Source of the DNA: Porticoccaceae bacterium UBA2002
GTDB taxonomy: Bacteria > Pseudomonadota > Gammaproteobacteria > Pseudomonadales > Porticoccaceae
Direction of reading: 5' to 3'
DNA length: 6,158 nt
NCBI GenBank assembly: GCA_002334915.1
Contig: DDCQ01000079.1
Span: 4,201-10,358 of the forward strand
This document shows, one piece after another, positions 5,626 through 6,158 of this stretch. A program made the position numbers and the translations under genes. A model generated the notes under the pieces. It saw only the letters and a program-made list of their open reading frames with translations. It made no database searches and had not been told where the DNA came from. The first letter of the stretch is position 1; each line of letters starts with the position of its first letter.

Positions 5626-6158
5626 ATGGATTTAGGTATTAGCGACAAGGTCAAACCCATACTTGACGAAGTTACGCATTTTATTGATACAGAGATTTTG
5701 CCTCTTGAGCAGGAGTTTCACGACGAGGTTTCCGTGGGCGACCGGTGGACTTATACTGATCGGCAAACTGAGATTTTAGAGACACTTAAAGCCAAGGCTA
5801 GAGCCAAGAATCTGTGGAATTTCTTCCTTACGCATTTTGAAGGTGGTCATGGGTTAAATACTGTTGAGTATGCCTATATAGCCCAGGAGACTGGTCGCTC
5901 TCACCTTGCGCCGGAAGTGTTTAACTGTGCCGCGCCAGATACGGGCAATATGGAAGTATTGGCCCGCTACTGTACTGAAGAGCAAAAAGAGACCTGGTTA
6001 AAACCATTGCTGGCCGGTGAGATTCGCTCGGCCTATGCCATGACTGAGCCGAGTGTGGCCTCATCGGATGCCACCAATATCTCGATGTCCTGTGTTGCCG
6101 ATGGCGACGAATGGGTACTTAACGGCGAGAAAATCTGGATATCCGGTGCCGGTGATCC
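5626..6158 (+). CDS. Acyl-CoA dehydrogenase, ACAD10/ACAD11-like, N-terminal part
   Basis: The first 177 codons of an ACAD that runs off the right edge. GAGGA (5613-5617) precedes ATG 5626 by eight bases, and an in-frame TAA at 5605-5607 excludes a longer start. Visible parts are the N-terminal helical domain with ILPLEQEFHDE (24-34), LWNFFLTHFEGGHGLNTVEYA (63-83), AAPDTGNMEVL (102-112) and EEQKETWLKPLLAGEIRSAYAMTEP (118-142), then ASSDATNI (145-152) and NGEKIWISGAGD (166-177). The combination of NMEVL, AMTEPxVASSDATNI and W-I-S-G-A-G-D is typical of the bacterial relatives of the ACAD10/ACAD11 dehydrogenase domain rather than of medium-chain or FadE enzymes. Some members of that group act in 4-hydroxyacyl-CoA metabolism together with an aminoglycoside-phosphotransferase-like kinase, as in the levulinate (lva) pathway. 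The catalytic and C-terminal FAD motifs are beyond the window. The 46-base gap to the previous gene suggests the same operon. Confidence 0.9.
   Translation, partial: MDLGISDKVKPILDEVTHFIDTEILPLEQEFHDEVSVGDRWTYTDRQTEILETLKAKARAKNLWNFFLTHFEGGHGLNTVEYAYIAQETGRSHLAPEVFNCAAPDTGNMEVLARYCTEEQKETWLKPLLAGEIRSAYAMTEPSVASSDATNISMSCVADGDEWVLNGEKIWISGAGD

Overview
The window looks like chromosomal DNA from a gammaproteobacterium. The GC content appears moderate (estimated by eye), the genes are densely packed, and the proteins recall marine, lipid-degrading Pseudomonadales/Cellvibrionales-type bacteria. This placement rests on remembered family resemblance; there is no rRNA or marker gene here to confirm it. 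I see no mobile elements, CRISPR arrays, tRNAs or rRNAs.

Layout. (1) A rightward run at 1-2047 holds the C-terminal end of a hotdog-fold acyl-CoA thioesterase, a classical short-chain dehydrogenase/reductase (SDR) with a GTG start, and an MltC-type lytic transglycosylase whose ATG directly abuts the SDR stop. (2) A leftward tesB-type acyl-CoA thioesterase II (2063-2953) converges on the transglycosylase gene. A 7-bp-stem hairpin between them contains both stop codons. (3) A 265-bp divergent intergenic region (2954-3218) contains a 22-bp imperfect palindrome placed as an operator would be. (4) A second rightward run starts at 3219. It holds two different acyl-CoA dehydrogenases (ACADs) in tandem and the first 177 codons of a third that resembles the dehydrogenase domain of ACAD10/ACAD11; the window ends inside it.

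How the genes fit together. Five of the seven genes handle acyl-CoA thioesters: two thioesterases of unrelated architecture and three ACADs. The SDR could act on a hydroxyacyl or alcohol intermediate. No CoA ligase, enoyl-CoA hydratase or thiolase is visible, so the cluster must continue outside the window or rely on genes elsewhere. The first two ACADs have complementary motifs. One keeps a candidate catalytic glutamate but lacks the usual FAD-binding C-terminal motifs; the other keeps those motifs but lacks a glutamate at both usual catalytic positions. This suggests one heteromeric enzyme, of the kind known for steroid side-chain and dicarboxylyl-CoA oxidation. The transglycosylase is the functional outlier and also lacks the lipoprotein cysteine expected of MltC.

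Most of the window is ordinary accessory catabolism. The points most worth a second look are the split-motif ACAD pair, the palindrome in the divergent region, the ACAD10/11-like gene at the right edge, and the lipobox-less MltC.
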